A stretch of DNA of 64,000 nt, from NCBI RefSeq assembly GCF_035222275.1, contig NC_085883.1, forward strand, positions 2,542,001 to 2,606,000. The letters are read 5' to 3'. A program made the translations under genes and the position numbers. Numbering within the stretch: the first letter of the stretch is position 1; each line of letters opens with the position of its first letter. Of this stretch, positions 30,435 through 41,702 are shown piece after piece. Under the pieces are notes generated by a model that was given only the letters and a program-made list of their open reading frames with translations, did not search any database and had not been told where the DNA came from. The DNA comes from Podospora bellae-mahoneyi. Its lineage: Eukaryota > Ascomycota > Sordariomycetes > Sordariales > Podosporaceae.

Positions 30435-32483
30435 CTAGCGCGAAGAAGATCCCCCGAGTCTACACATCCACCTCGACAGCCTCTCCCTCAGCCTCTTCTT
30501 CTCCTTCCCAGGGGAATCCAACCCCTCCCCCAGGTTCCTTTCCGTCACAGCGCACTTGCTCGCTGTCTTGGAAGAGCCAAACAAACTCCTGCTCCTCTTC
30601 ACCATCACTCCATGCGTCTCCCTATCTGGTGAGGAGACAACCTTGATGGTGATACTGCTATTCCTATGAACGGTGCTCCCCTCAGCCTTGAGTGAAGGAC
30701 GGATCGGAGCAATTGGCTGGGGCGCGGAAACTGGTGCTTCGGGGTGGGCTTGGGCCTGGGACAAAACCGCAGTCTTCCTGGCCGCGTTCATCTCTGCTAC
30801 TTCAGCTACCGTAGCTTCAGAGGTGGAGCTCGCTTGAAGCCGCCTCTGCATGTAAGCCGCGCCTGTGCTTGTCGCTCTGCGGGGGGCTGCTTTGGGGTTG
30901 TTGGTGGACATGTTCGATACGGGCGTTGACGAGCGGGAGATAACCGGGGTACTGGTAGGTGTAGCCAATCGCTTGTTGTGGTCCGATTCTTCAATCAGAC
31001 ATTGCGCGGGAAGCGAGTTCCGCTTGGTGATCCCCATGACGAGCTCTGCGCATTCGGATCGCTGCCCGGCGTCAGATGCGTTGGAGGCTCTGCTGCCCCA
31101 GGTATTCCTGCGGCTGCGCCCAACACGTGAGGCCGCTGTACATGGCGTGGCCGCTGCGGATTCTGGGCCGCTGTTAGTGGGTGTGTGGGCTGGTGACCAG
31201 CCTGAAGAAAGAGCCACCCAGAGAGCTGTCACGGAAATGAGATTCTTGGTCGCTTCATCGATTAGGTGAACTGGTCCCTCGGCCATTTCCTGGGTGAGAG
31301 AAACCGGCATCCCAAGACCGGAGTCGCTTTCACCGTCAGTGGAGAAACACAATGATGATTGCTGAGATGGAGAATTTGGAACAGTGCTGCAGGTTACGTT
31401 GGAGAGAGAGCGGCCGCGGCCGTGCCGGGGGGGTTGATATCGATTGGATGGGTTCGAAACAGAAGCATAGGAGTCGCGGATGTTTAGAGATGAAGGCGTA
31501 AGAGATGCCATGACTGGATGCCTGCGAGTGAGGGGGTTGATCATGCTGAATGTGAAGCGGGTTTGCGGCGCTGTTGTAGACGATGGTGTACTCGGCTCTG
31601 TCGGATGCGATGTTGGCGCCGATTTGTGCCTGCGAGCCCATCGGGCTGTGGTGGTGTTGCCATTATCATCGGTGTGCGCAAAGTCCCAAGAGCCATTTGG
31701 CAGTGGCCTGGCAACCCACACCGTCCCGTCATCCAACACGATTTCAGCCTCGTCCGAATGGCGCAAGGGGCTATAGACGGCAACGAGTCTCCTTTTCTCG
31801 AGCGCGTCGTCGCTGTCACCTTCGGTGCTGTCGCTTTCCACATGATCGTCGTCCCTCCTCACCAAAACAATGTCATCGTAAGCCAATGAATGCTTGACCC
31901 CAAATATTCCTGGAAACCTCTTTGCCAACCGGGGAGCTATAACCGGACCGGCGATTCGGCTCGATGGAAACACTTCAAGCACTGGTCTTGACCGTCCATC
32001 AGCCGATACCAACTGAAGCTGGAGAAGAAGCCTCGGCAACACCTTGCGCACATATTTGGTCTTGTCGAGGAGCTTCGGGGTGGGATATCCAAGGCCATAA
32101 GTGGTGCTCTTGCGCTGGACTCTATGGCGATGTCGCCGTGGTGTGGACCGGGCTGTTAGTGTACTAGCATTCGGATTCGTTACATCACTAAGCTCCGAAT
32201 CCGATGGTGGTTCTGGCATGGCGGGCGTTTGAGGAGGGGCGTCCTCCTCGGGGTCCTCGCGAAAGCGCACAACGGGTGAAAGGGCGCGGGGGATGTAATC
32301 AGACGCCGGACGTTGGCGGATGGGGGCGGAGGCGCCATCCACGTTCACCCGTTGTTTTGGTGGCGCAAAGGCGGAGCGTAATAAGGGGCTTCGTAGGTTG
32401 TGGGTGGCGACTGGAGGTGTAGATGGTGAAGGGCGATTCGAATATTCATGGCCATGGAGGCTCGCGCCCGAGTGAAGAAACAT
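30435..32483 (-). CDS. Hypothetical fungal protein, 682 aa
   Basis: This is a single exon from the ATG at 32483 to TAG 30437-30435. I do not recognise a named family. The N-terminal 140 residues are Ser/Pro/Arg-rich and probably disordered. A more ordered part follows at about 140-300: a helical KYVRKVLPRLLLQLQLVS, then strand-like segments (VLEVFPSS, DDIVLVRRDDD, AEIVLDDGTVWVARPLP) that resemble a small beta-rich fold. Another hydrophobic helix lies near residue 430 (ATKNLISVTALWVALSSGW). The C-terminus is basic (KKRLRERLSRWMCRL). There is no signal peptide. The role is unknown. Convincing codon use and the length of the frame make it a real gene. Confidence 0.8.
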   Translation of the reverse strand: MFLHSGASLHGHEYSNRPSPSTPPVATHNLRSPLLRSAFAPPKQRVNVDGASAPIRQRPASDYIPRALSPVVRFREDPEEDAPPQTPAMPEPPSDSELSDVTNPNASTLTARSTPRRHRHRVQRKSTTYGLGYPTPKLLDKTKYVRKVLPRLLLQLQLVSADGRSRPVLEVFPSSRIAGPVIAPRLAKRFPGIFGVKHSLAYDDIVLVRRDDDHVESDSTEGDSDDALEKRRLVAVYSPLRHSDEAEIVLDDGTVWVARPLPNGSWDFAHTDDNGNTTTARWARRHKSAPTSHPTEPSTPSSTTAPQTRFTFSMINPLTRRHPVMASLTPSSLNIRDSYASVSNPSNRYQPPRHGRGRSLSNVTCSTVPNSPSQQSSLCFSTDGESDSGLGMPVSLTQEMAEGPVHLIDEATKNLISVTALWVALSSGWSPAHTPTNSGPESAAATPCTAASRVGRSRRNTWGSRASNASDAGQRSECAELVMGITKRNSLPAQCLIEESDHNKRLATPTSTPVISRSSTPVSNMSTNNPKAAPRRATSTGAAYMQRRLQASSTSEATVAEVAEMNAARKTAVLSQAQAHPEAPVSAPQPIAPIRPSLKAEGSTVHRNSSITIKVVSSPDRETHGVMVKRSRSLFGSSKTASKCAVTERNLGEGLDSPGKEKKRLRERLSRWMCRLGGSSSR

Positions 32484-34784
32484 TATTATATGTTACTTCC
32501 TACACGCATGGAAAAGGATAAAAGACGGCGCAAAGTACAAAAACAGAAAATTAACGTGGAGTTGGGATTGGAAGCTGCAAAGGACCGGCCCTGCGTTAGA
32601 TGGTGTGGGGTTGGTGGTTTGGAGGCTGTTCCAGCTGTTGTGATCCAACAGCTCCAGCTACCTTGGGGCGGTGCTCGCGATAGCACCTCCACCGGGCGTC
32701 GACGTCAGGAGTGGGCAACTCCACTGGTTGAAGTTGCCTCCTCTTCTTGGAGGATCAACCGGTTGTGACGGAGGAGTGACGAGCGGCAAGCCAAGCTGCC
32801 GAGGCAAGCGAATCTGCAAGTCACAACAGTAGCCGGCAAGCTACAGCAGCTGCCATCGATCGATCGAGCGGTGCGAGATGTAGCGTGCTGCCCGTCGCTT
32901 TTGGTGCCACTGTCGTGTCCGTCTGACAGTATCACAAGTCAATGCCGGCTTCGCAATTGATCTTGAGCCTATGGGTCTGTGGGAGCCTGGTGGTTGAAAG
33001 AGAGCGAGCGTAATGCTGTTTGTGGGTTCGGGATGGCGTGGCTGCTGCTTGCTAATAAGTAGCGAAAGAATGTTGAGAATAGAGAAAGCTGGAGAAGGTG
33101 TTAAGCAGTTGAGCGGTCAATGGTTCACCTCAGAGGAGGGAGGCCGAATTGATGAACCACGAAGCCGCTGCAAGAGGAGCTGGCGTTGGTTTTAATTAGC
33201 TGAACGCCGTCCAACGCCCAGTCGGCGCGGCTGCCAGTGTATTTGGCGCGTGGCCAATAAGGCCGAAGCTAAAGCTGTGGGAGGAGCGGAAAACCTCGTG
33301 CTTCCCGGCTCCGTTGTGGGCTCTTTGCAGCTCGTGGGGACCATGAAAATCAGTGGGTGGAGGGGCACAGCGCGGTAGATTCTGGTTGCTGGAACGGGTT
33401 TGGGGCAATCAAAAGGTGCCGATGATTTGGGAAGTGTGGAAGGGCCACGGTACCATGCGGCCGGGTCGATTTCAATATTGATTGATGTTGAACAGTCCGG
33501 GAGGTGCCGATCTTTAGACTTCAAATACCCTCGACAAAGACTTGATCAACTGCGCGACAATGAGAAAAATAGAAGCATATTTGGGAAGAGGTTGCGAGGC
33601 GGTCAGCCTGCTCGACCAAGGGAGACCGGGCAGTACCCAGAGAGGCCGGGTCTCGGTCTAGGGATGAAAGTGGGTTCCTTCGGCGAGGTGCGTTGTTCTC
33701 GCAGCATCGGCTGAACCAATGCGTTTTTTTTCTGCTTCCAATCAAACATGTCGATGTTTCTGGGCAGGTAAGACGTTGGAAGAAGCGATCACAAGAAGCT
33801 GAGCTTTGGTTCGAGACCAGGAACAAGTTGATGGCAGCGTGGGAAGCAAGGTTACTCCAGGTTACACAGGAGGTTGTTCTGCTGCATTGGCTTGGCAAGT
33901 CGGCATGGTGTGGTGACATCTGGAAGCGGGAGTACCTTTCCCTCCCCTGGGGAATGACAACCGAAGCATTAAGGACTTCCTACGAAGTAGAAGTCACCCA
34001 CACTGCCACAGCCTGTCAAAAGTATTTTGCACTCTATTGACATCCAGCTTTCCCGGCCAGCTCATCATTGTCATCGGATGAACCTGCAAAGTCATTCATC
34101 GGGTTCCTGTGCCGAGAATGCTTGGCACGGGCTCGGGAGCCCCACTCCGCCCCGCCCGGGACCCGGAGCTTTCACGACACCGATACCCGTTCGCAGTCTT
34201 GTAATGTTGCCGAGATATTGGAGGAAAAGGCCTCGAACACCCATGATCACACGAATCATGATTAATTCAAGATGGATTCTTTGGAATTCCAAGACTATGA
34301 TATAATTATGATGTTGAGGTGGGAGACACCAACCGCATTTTTGCGATTCTGTTGGAAGGACTGATATCCCAAGGAAGGCCTGACGTGAATTATTGAACCC
34401 GAAGAATACGGCCGCAGTCAAGATCCGAACGGCTGACGAATGATCGGCGCTCAGGGTCGCTCATCTTCAACTGGCAAGTTTCGAGAAAAACGTGAAAGCC
34501 ACCTCACCAAGCCACCCTTTGAACATCAGAGTGGGACCATCAGCCTCACCTTGTTTCAATTGCATGCCCCACATCCAGTGCTGCCAACCGAAACCTGAGT
34601 TGCTAAAACGTCCTTCATGAGCCAAAGGCCGGCCGTTACAACAACGAGCAGAAACCGGCACAGCATCTCGCAATCTGCTTTCCTGTGGCGTTGTCTTTGG
34701 AGAAATTAAATTTCCGTTTTAGACTTGCATCTTGGGAGCCATGTGGGTTTGGACGTTGAACCCGGCATTCTAGTTCACCCGACC
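32484..34784. other. Intergenic region between divergent genes
   Basis: I see no supported gene in this 2.3 kb shared promoter region. The short frames have no ATG-backed protein-like sequence. Confidence 0.5.
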
Positions 34785-36399
34785 ATGACAGCCTCATCCC
34801 CCAGCTTCAAGAGCCCCCGTGCTCATGCTCCCACCACCACCACCGCCACCACGCCCAGCACCCGCATCATCAATAGTGCCCAACCATACAGAACGCTGGT
34901 GACCGCATTTCTGATATGGAAAGCTGTTTTGTTTGCCATTGCCCTGGGAAGCACCCTCGTGGGCGACGCCTATGACACGTCCGCCGACCTCTTGGTGCAC
35001 GGTGGCGTGGAAGCGGCAACGACGGGCCAACGACCGGCTCAGCAGCCATTGGGTCTTTCTGGTGGTCTGGTCTCGCGGTTTGCCAGCTGGGATGCCATTT
35101 ACTTTCTCAGTTCTGCAAAACGAGGATATATATATGAACAGGAATGGGCCTTTGGTGCTGGCCTGCCCATCGTGGTCAGAGGGATTCTTCAAGGTAAGTT
35201 GATGGGACACTTGTCAACGGGACCGCAATGCAGAGGCCATAAAGCGTTTGGTGATCTTTGTTGGTTCCATTCATCTATATCTCCATCAATATGGAATGCT
35301 GACACATGGTATTCACAATCTGGTAGGTGCAAGACATGTTGGCATCGCTCCCCCAGCAGATGGGGGTGTTCTCCCTGAAGCTGTCATTGGCGTCACTGTC
35401 GCCAATACGGCACATTTTCTCTCGGTGATTGTGCTCTTCCGCCTCGGACAGGTTGTGTGGCGGGACCGCACTCTATCTTTGGTTGCGGCTCTGCTGCACA
35501 TCGTCTCGCCTGCTGGCATGTTTCTCACGGCGCCTTACATGGAAAGCTCCTACGCCTTTCTGGCCTTTACCGGATATCTTCTCTTTGCACTGAGTAGCCA
35601 AGCTGAGAGTCGTGCACTTACTCGTGATGTGTATTTGGTGCTCGCAGGGATTTTCTTTGGTCTGGCCACAGCCTTCCGAAGCAACGGCATTCTGAATGGT
35701 ATCCCATTTGCCTGGGAAGTTCTGCGGCACCTCCCGAATCTGCCGCATAAGCCTTTCGACACCATCCGCCGCCTTGTCGCGTTGGGCATCGGGGGTATCT
35801 GCGTAGCTCTAGGGTCCATAATCCCTCAGGCCATCGCTTATGGGCAGTTTTGCTCCGGTGATTCCGGGGTAGATCCTCGGCCATGGTGTGAGGCTTACTT
35901 ACCGAGCATCTTCACCTTTGTCCAGGAGCACTATTGGTAAGTTTTCTTGCCTCCCGGTATTTTCCGCCAACATCACCTGCTTACTCAAATTTTTCCTTTG
36001 ACGTTCAGGAATGTCGGCTTCCTCCGCTACTGGACGATTTCTAATCTCCCATTATTTTTGCTCGCCACCCCGATGCTGGCGATCCTAGTTCGATCGGGAG
36101 TGGAGCAACCCACATCGGCTCGGCAGCCTGTGATTGCCGCCAAACCCGTCGAGTCGGCCCAACTGACGTCGCTTGTTCAGTCTGCAGCGGCGGCTCAAGT
36201 GGTGCTTGCTGTGCTTGCTATTGCCATGTACCATGTGCAGATTATCACGAGGATATCGTCTGGGTATCCGCTGTGGTATTGGTGGGTGGCCGGGAGCTTG
36301 ATTCGGGGCGAGAAGGTGGGTGGATATATTGTCAAGTTTATGGTTTTGTATGCCTTGATTCAGGGGGTGTTGTTTACTTCGTTTTTGCCCCCTGCATGA
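34785..36399 (+). CDS. gpi18: GPI mannosyltransferase 2 (PIG-V/Gpi18 family)
   Basis: The model has three exons: 34785-35193, 35327-35936 and 36009-36399, giving 469 aa. The donors are GTAAGT. The first intron has a GCTGAC branch site, and the second ends TTCAG. It is an ER multi-pass enzyme that adds the second mannose to the GPI anchor precursor from dolichol-phosphate-mannose. Family marks are the lumenal RFASWDAIYFL near residue 105, PYMESSYAFLAFTGYLLF, the conserved FRSNGIL, and PLWYWWVAG near the C-terminus, with about eight hydrophobic spans. The N-terminal 25 residues are a Thr/Pro/Ala-rich cytosolic tail. An alternative acceptor at 35233 is also in frame and would add 31 residues. 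I prefer 35326 because of its branch site and because it joins ILQG directly to the next conserved part. A frame opens upstream at a TTG (34725), but the first ATG is 34785. Confidence 0.9.
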
Positions 36400-36731
36400 G
36401 CGTGCTGTGTGTGGGGAGTTATCAGTATTATATTATGTATCTATCTAGTTGGTATATACCGTCCATATCCAGTCTCGTATCCCGTTGTGTTTGATCCTAC
36501 GTCTATATATTTGCGTTTCGTTCGAAAGCATTATCCTGTTGCCGTTGTTGTCGTACCCGGCCAGTTCTAAGCCTGGATTTCGTTTATTCCTTCATTATTT
36601 CCATCTCTTCTGTTCACATGTCCTTTAAGCTGGATGCGTTTCCTCTCTTCCCTCATTACTTCCATCTCTTGTTTATCGTACCCAATAGTCCCATGTATTC
36701 ACATATCCCAATATCCAAATTATCAACCCAT
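36400..36731. other. Short intergenic region between convergent genes
   Basis: The 3' ends of gpi18 (+) and the membrane protein (-) face each other across 332 bp. The region is T/C-rich and I see nothing else in it. Confidence 0.6.
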
Positions 36732-37694
36732 TCATTGCTCTCCGCCCTCCTCCTCCTCATTATCGCCCTCCCCCATAACCAACCCAGCCCTAACAAGCCA
36801 AACCCCGGCCATGACCGGCGTAGTCACCAACCCCAACACTCCTCCCAAAACAAGCTTAAACACCTGCGGCGTCCAAGTAGCATCATACTCCCAGTCCCCC
36901 TTTCCGTTTGCCTTCCCGGCAGCAATCAACAACCCCACCGTCGGCCCCCAAAAGATCAAAAAACTGACCACCGCCACAAGCATGCTCCTCGCCGCCTGGC
37001 CCAAGAGGAACTCTCCCCATCCAAGAATTCCGGCCCCCGATGATGGGTAAGGCGACACAGAGACGACAACCTCTTCCGGACGGCCCCTACCCCCCTTCTC
37101 ATCACCCCCAGATGACACCACCGGCACCGTCGCCGGTAACGAGCAAAGCCACCTAACCAATCTGTTGTAATTGAGCAGAGAAGAAGAGCTGAACATTCCT
37201 ATGGGAGGTACACCCCCGGTCTTGAGGTCACGGTTCACGAGGAACAGCTCAATGAGCCAGGTGACGAGACATTGGAGGATGATGGTTACCGCCGCGTCGC
37301 CCGCCAGCGTCGAGGGGAAGGACCATAGCGTGATCTTGTCTGGGGGCTGGGGGGTTCCGTCTGGGTTGGTGCCAGGGCTGGTGGTGTACTGAGGGGCGGT
37401 GTACATTGCGTAGGCGATTGCAAAGTTGATGCCGCCTGATAGGATCAGGGCGCCGAGGCCGTCGAGGAGGAAGAGGTAGATGAACTGGGGGGTTGTGAGC
37501 TTGTTTGTTGGGGGGAGGGGAAGGGCAGGAGGGGAGAGGGTGATGGTTGTGCTTGGTGGGAGGCTGGCGTTATCGGGAGGGGAGATGGGGCGGATGGCAG
37601 TTTCAATGTCGGGTTTGGGGGGGGTGATGTTGGATGTTGGTAGTGGTGGTGGTGGTGGTGGTGAGCTGCGGGAGAAGGGGTTCGGAAGTGTCAT
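36732..37694 (-). CDS. Fungal multi-pass membrane protein, 320 aa
   Basis: This is a single exon from the ATG at 37694 to TGA 36734-36732. The N-terminal 65 residues are Pro-rich and cytosol-like. Four hydrophobic spans follow: FIYLFLLDGLGALILSGGI, the span in LAGDAAVTIILQCLVTWLI, one around MLVAVVSFLIFWGPTVGLL, and one around VFKLVLGGVLGLVTTPVMAG. A hydrophilic loop with Gly/Arg/Glu lies between the second and third spans, and the C-terminus is acidic. It resembles the fungal DUF2456 group as I remember it, but I cannot confirm this. The function is unknown and there is no catalytic motif. Confidence 0.75.
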   Translation of the reverse strand: MTLPNPFSRSSPPPPPPLPTSNITPPKPDIETAIRPISPPDNASLPPSTTITLSPPALPLPPTNKLTTPQFIYLFLLDGLGALILSGGINFAIAYAMYTAPQYTTSPGTNPDGTPQPPDKITLWSFPSTLAGDAAVTIILQCLVTWLIELFLVNRDLKTGGVPPIGMFSSSSLLNYNRLVRWLCSLPATVPVVSSGGDEKGGRGRPEEVVVSVSPYPSSGAGILGWGEFLLGQAARSMLVAVVSFLIFWGPTVGLLIAAGKANGKGDWEYDATWTPQVFKLVLGGVLGLVTTPVMAGVWLVRAGLVMGEGDNEEEEGGEQ

Positions 37695-39509
37695 TGTGAT
37701 TGTTGGTGATGAAAAGAGTTCGTCAAAGTCGCGATGGTGAGTGAGCTTGAGGGGGAAAACTGAAAGATAAAAACAAGATCTAGATCATATCACTAAAATT
37801 TTAAATCGTGAAAGATACTTGAAGACGGTTGTCTACCAGACAACTGAAAAGCGAGGAATGAAGAGCGGTGTGTGTCCCAAAATCTCCGTCATGCGACGAT
37901 GTGAGACCCGTGAACAGGTCGACTGAGTGATGCCAAATGACAAACGCGTCTTTCTTTCTCTCCCATCCACGAAACCAAACCCATCCCTTTCTCGATCGAA
38001 ATTTCCCCCAGCCACTAGGGGCCTAGGCCACCCAATGCCCAACCCTACAACATAAAACCTGCCTGAGATGAATGCGCCGTTTGAGCAGTTTGAATGGTTG
38101 AGCCGTTGCGCATTCGTTGGCGACGCTACGCCAAGGTTGGGCGGTGGGGCGTTGCTGATCAGGGTCCAGTTCATGCGCTCGGTGGCCGATTGGTTGGAAT
38201 GAAGACAAGCGATCCACATTGCTGTTTATTTTGGGGATAGCGCCAGGGGTCTTGGACGTGCCGTTTCTTGGCCATCTCGAGGGTTGTCATGAATATCGTT
38301 CTGAAGAGAGTTATGTTAGACCACACAGGCAAAACCAGATGATGCGAGGATATAGAAAGTACATCTTGGAGCTCATCCAACTCACACGCTGCATCCTCCA
38401 AGGGAGGTATAAATATGGACTGTAGCAGCTAACAATGATAAGAGATCATATCACCTTCTCGAAAAGTCTTGCGTGGCAGAAACATGCAGATATCCTTGAG
38501 AGTTTGGGGTAGCATACTCATGTGTCAGCAGAGGACTGACGATGGGTTTGATTTTTATTAAATTTAAAAGTAATAAATTACCCAAGTAAGTTACTATCAA
38601 AGAAATTAAACTGTAAAATAGATAGTAGATGTGGAGGGCAAAACAATAGGGTAAACAGCAACAATGAAGGTGAAAAAATAACTCAAACAAGCAATTGTGG
38701 AAAGACAGGCATCGGCTAGTAACAACATCAATGTAGGAAAGAGCCAGCGGTCGTGCCTGCCAATCATGCCATATGCGACCTCGCTCCTTCCCTCCCTTCA
38801 TAACCCAGGTTTTCGCGCACCCTGATATCTGAGAGCAAAGGAGTGGGTGGGCAGGCAGTATGGCCTATCAGTCAACCGCGACGCAATGTGGATTCCTTTA
38901 CACCTGCTGCCCGGTCGCTTTGCTCTCTCGGAAACCCACCCCCCATCCCAGTGATTCCTGAGGCTGTAATGCCGCAGGTTGAGGGTTCGATTCCTTTTTG
39001 GGGCGGCCGTCTTTTTGCCCCTGACTTGAGAGAAGCTTGCTGTGAGGTTACTTCCTCTACTGTAAGCCCGCAACCATCACCCATCCTTCCTCAACTGCTT
39101 GCCCGTTCTTTCCTGGTCATTAGAGGTTGCAACCCCTTGCAGAATAGGTGCGACCGCACCATGCCTTTCCACTGCCGTTTCCGTAGGCTGTCGGTCAGGC
39201 GAAACACTGCTTGCTGCGGAGGCATATGATGTTTGCGTAACAGCAGCTACTTTGCCATATCGTGTTCCTTCCTCTTTCTGGCGACGACTACAAACCCCCC
39301 TCGGGAACAAATTCTCTCCTATCTCTTCTCTTTAATAAATTCGTAGGTGATAGAGTCGTCAAAGTCCCTTGCCGTTCTGTCACAACATGATGACATGATA
39401 TGTATCGAGCTTGCTTTGCCTTTCAACGATACAGAAGCGTTTAAACCAGCACCCTCCAACTCGGAAACATTTTTTTAACCAGGTCCAGCAACACGTCTTT
39501 ACGACTTTT
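37695..39509. other. Intergenic region with a tRNA-like patch
   Basis: I see no protein gene in this stretch of 1.8 kb. At 38958-39004 a hairpin and a T-arm-like segment with a B-box-like GGTTCGATTCC are followed by T runs. This resembles the 3' half of a Pol III transcript, but no complete tRNA folds. Confidence 0.5.
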
Positions 39510-40578
39510 TCACATTCCATAATTCCCATCAAACCAGCCCTGCCCCTTATAATCCCCCCCCAGCACCGTCTCGATTGCCACCGGACCCCCCAACCTCCTC
39601 GCAAAGCTCGCCCTCATCCCGCCCGCCCCCGGGCCCGAGTTGGCATACTCCCCAAAGTAAACGTTCGACGTCCTCTCATCCCCCGCATTCCAAATCCTCC
39701 ATCCCGCCCCATTGACAACACCACTCATGGCCGTATTCTGAAACACAACCCTGGCGTACTCCCTCCACGGCCTACCCAGGTAAAACGCCCCGTTGTTCAC
39801 GCTCTGCCCTGACTTGGCTGCGATGTTGCAGTTGTTGAAGACATAGAAGTTTGGCGAGGCGGAGTTTGATCTCCCAGACGCTACCCCCGATGTCAGCCCT
39901 GTTCAAGGGAGGTGAGGGAGGGGACTTACCAGTAATATATCCTACCGAAGACGACAGCACTCTAATATCGCACCTCTCAAACCAAGCCGGGCTTTCCTGT
40001 CCAAAAATAAAATCCGTCACCCCGACGATCTCGCAGCGGGAATAGTACTGCTTCCCCCGGTTGGCGAGAACGGTGTCTTGATACCCCTGGAAGGAGCAGC
40101 CGTAGTAGCCGCTGTCGGCGTACGCGGACAGGGCTACGGCTTGCGACCCCTTGCCGTAGGAGTTTACGATGTTGAGGTTGTAGATCTTGACGTTGTTGGC
40201 TTTTACACGGACGGTGCCCGTCTCGTCGTTGGAGGCGCCGGTGTTGGCTTGGGATTTGGACTGGGTTATTGTTACGGAGTTTGAGGTGTAGGAGGCTGAG
40301 TTGGTGGTTGAGCCGTAGATGGAGATGGCGGATTTAACGGCGGCGGGGATGAGGACTTGTTCTTGGTAGGTGCCAGGGTAGAGGAAGATGCAGACGGGGG
40401 AGGTGGAGGTTGTGGAGAGGGAGGTGATGGCGGAGGAGAGGGTTGAGAATTGGGCCGAGTGGGCTGAGGGGGTCTTGGATACGCGGATGCAGGAGGAGGA
40501 TGGGGGGGTGGTGCGAGATTGGGCTGCCGTTGAGGGGATCAGCCCGAGAAGGGGGAGGAGGAGGAGGAGGAGGTGCAT
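39510..40578 (-). CDS. Pectin methylesterase (CE8 family), secreted
   Basis: Exon 1 is 40578-39930, the intron is 39929-39881 (49 nt, GTAAGT, branch GCTGAC, acceptor GTAG), and exon 2 is 39880-39510, giving 339 aa. A signal peptide, MHLLLLLLPLLGLIPSTAAQ, directs secretion. It removes methyl esters from homogalacturonan in plant pectin. Family motifs are present in order: GYQDTVLAN, GVTDFIFGQ with the catalytic Asp, GYITASGR (formed across the splice), and LGRPWREYARV with the catalytic Arg. The fold is a right-handed parallel beta-helix. Length is typical of single-domain fungal enzymes, with no pro-region. The next gene upstream, in tandem, is an AA9 monooxygenase, so the two may be co-expressed on plant material. 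Confidence 0.94.
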
Positions 40579-41702
40579 TTTGGCGGTTGGGTAAGGTGGG
40601 AAAGGGGAGGTGGTGAAGAGGAGGGGGATTTGCACGGGAGGGTTTATGGGGTGGTATTATAGAGACACAAGCCGGTACTCCGTAGATCACATGCGAGATA
40701 GATCTTGTGAAGGCGCGGAAAATCTTGAATCTTACCTATCTTGGCGGATGGGCCATCAAATGCTACCGCTGCCGAACAACTTGCTGGAGAATTGCATGCG
40801 GAAGATGGGTGAAGGGAGGTCGTCGAGTCGGAGAAATGCCGAATTGGGAAGATTCGGGGGAGGTGATTGGTGGACATTTACAATCCCCCATCTAGTCGCA
40901 TCATAGGGCTGTTCCACTTTGTTCCGTGTACTCTTCTGCTCTTTTTTGTTGTTTTCTCTTAGTTACTTTCACTCTTAATTTTGAAGGATCTGTCTGTTGA
41001 GCGTGACTTTTGTCAAATCAACCAAGGAATGCCCCTCTTTGCTAACATCTATCCGAAGCCATCTGCTGCCAAAGTAATGGCGTCAGAAGCGGCTGTTTAG
41101 CCGGAAGACGACTGGTGCGCATCTACGTCTATGTAGTACATAGCCATCCGGACATTTGGGATCTCTTGGTATGGTTTCGGTACCTGACATCTTGACAGAA
41201 GCAATGCGGGTTCATTTGCGGGTGAATCTGGCGATGGCTCCCGGCATTTTGAATTGGTCTGCCATCGTGGATATATTTAGTAAACATGTTTTAGACATTT
41301 CGATGATATCACTGAAGGAGTCAAAAGTCGTCGAGGTCACAGAAATAATCACCATACATCAAGGAAAAAGACTTTGAACAAAAAGTCATGTTTTTCTAAC
41401 CCAGGGTCATCCATGTGAGCCAGTCGTTGACTACATATGCTGTCTCCTCCCAGATAAAAGTCCCCGGGAGGAAACCTAATAGTGTACGAAAAGAAGAAGA
41501 AAGTAGCAAAGCCATATATACATGAGAATAAAACTTGTAGTTTTGTTTTGGGATCCCTGGCCTCTGATCCCTCAAGAATGGGAGCAAGCCATCAGCCGGG
41601 GGCCCATAAATTTGTGGTGCACCAGGCTTAAAAATGTTTGCTTCGTATGCACATCAAAGAATCGAAATCAAAAGTTCCTTCTCTCGAAAAGAGGTTGACC
41701 GC
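40579..41702. other. Intergenic region between pectinesterase and LPMO
   Basis: This holds the pectinesterase promoter and the 3' end of the LPMO gene. A TATA-like TATAATA lies on the minus strand at 40661-40655. I see no gene. Confidence 0.55.
40655..40661 (-). promoter_or_regulatory. TATA-like box of pectinesterase gene
   Basis: TATAATA on the minus strand ends 76 bp before the ATG. It is the only TATA-like motif close to that start. Confidence 0.35.

Noticed and set aside
38880-39005. Full tRNA gene around the B-box-like motif
   Set aside because: No acceptor 5' strand pairs with TTGGGGC, the A box is missing, and the anticodon stem does not pair. I report it only as a tRNA-like patch.
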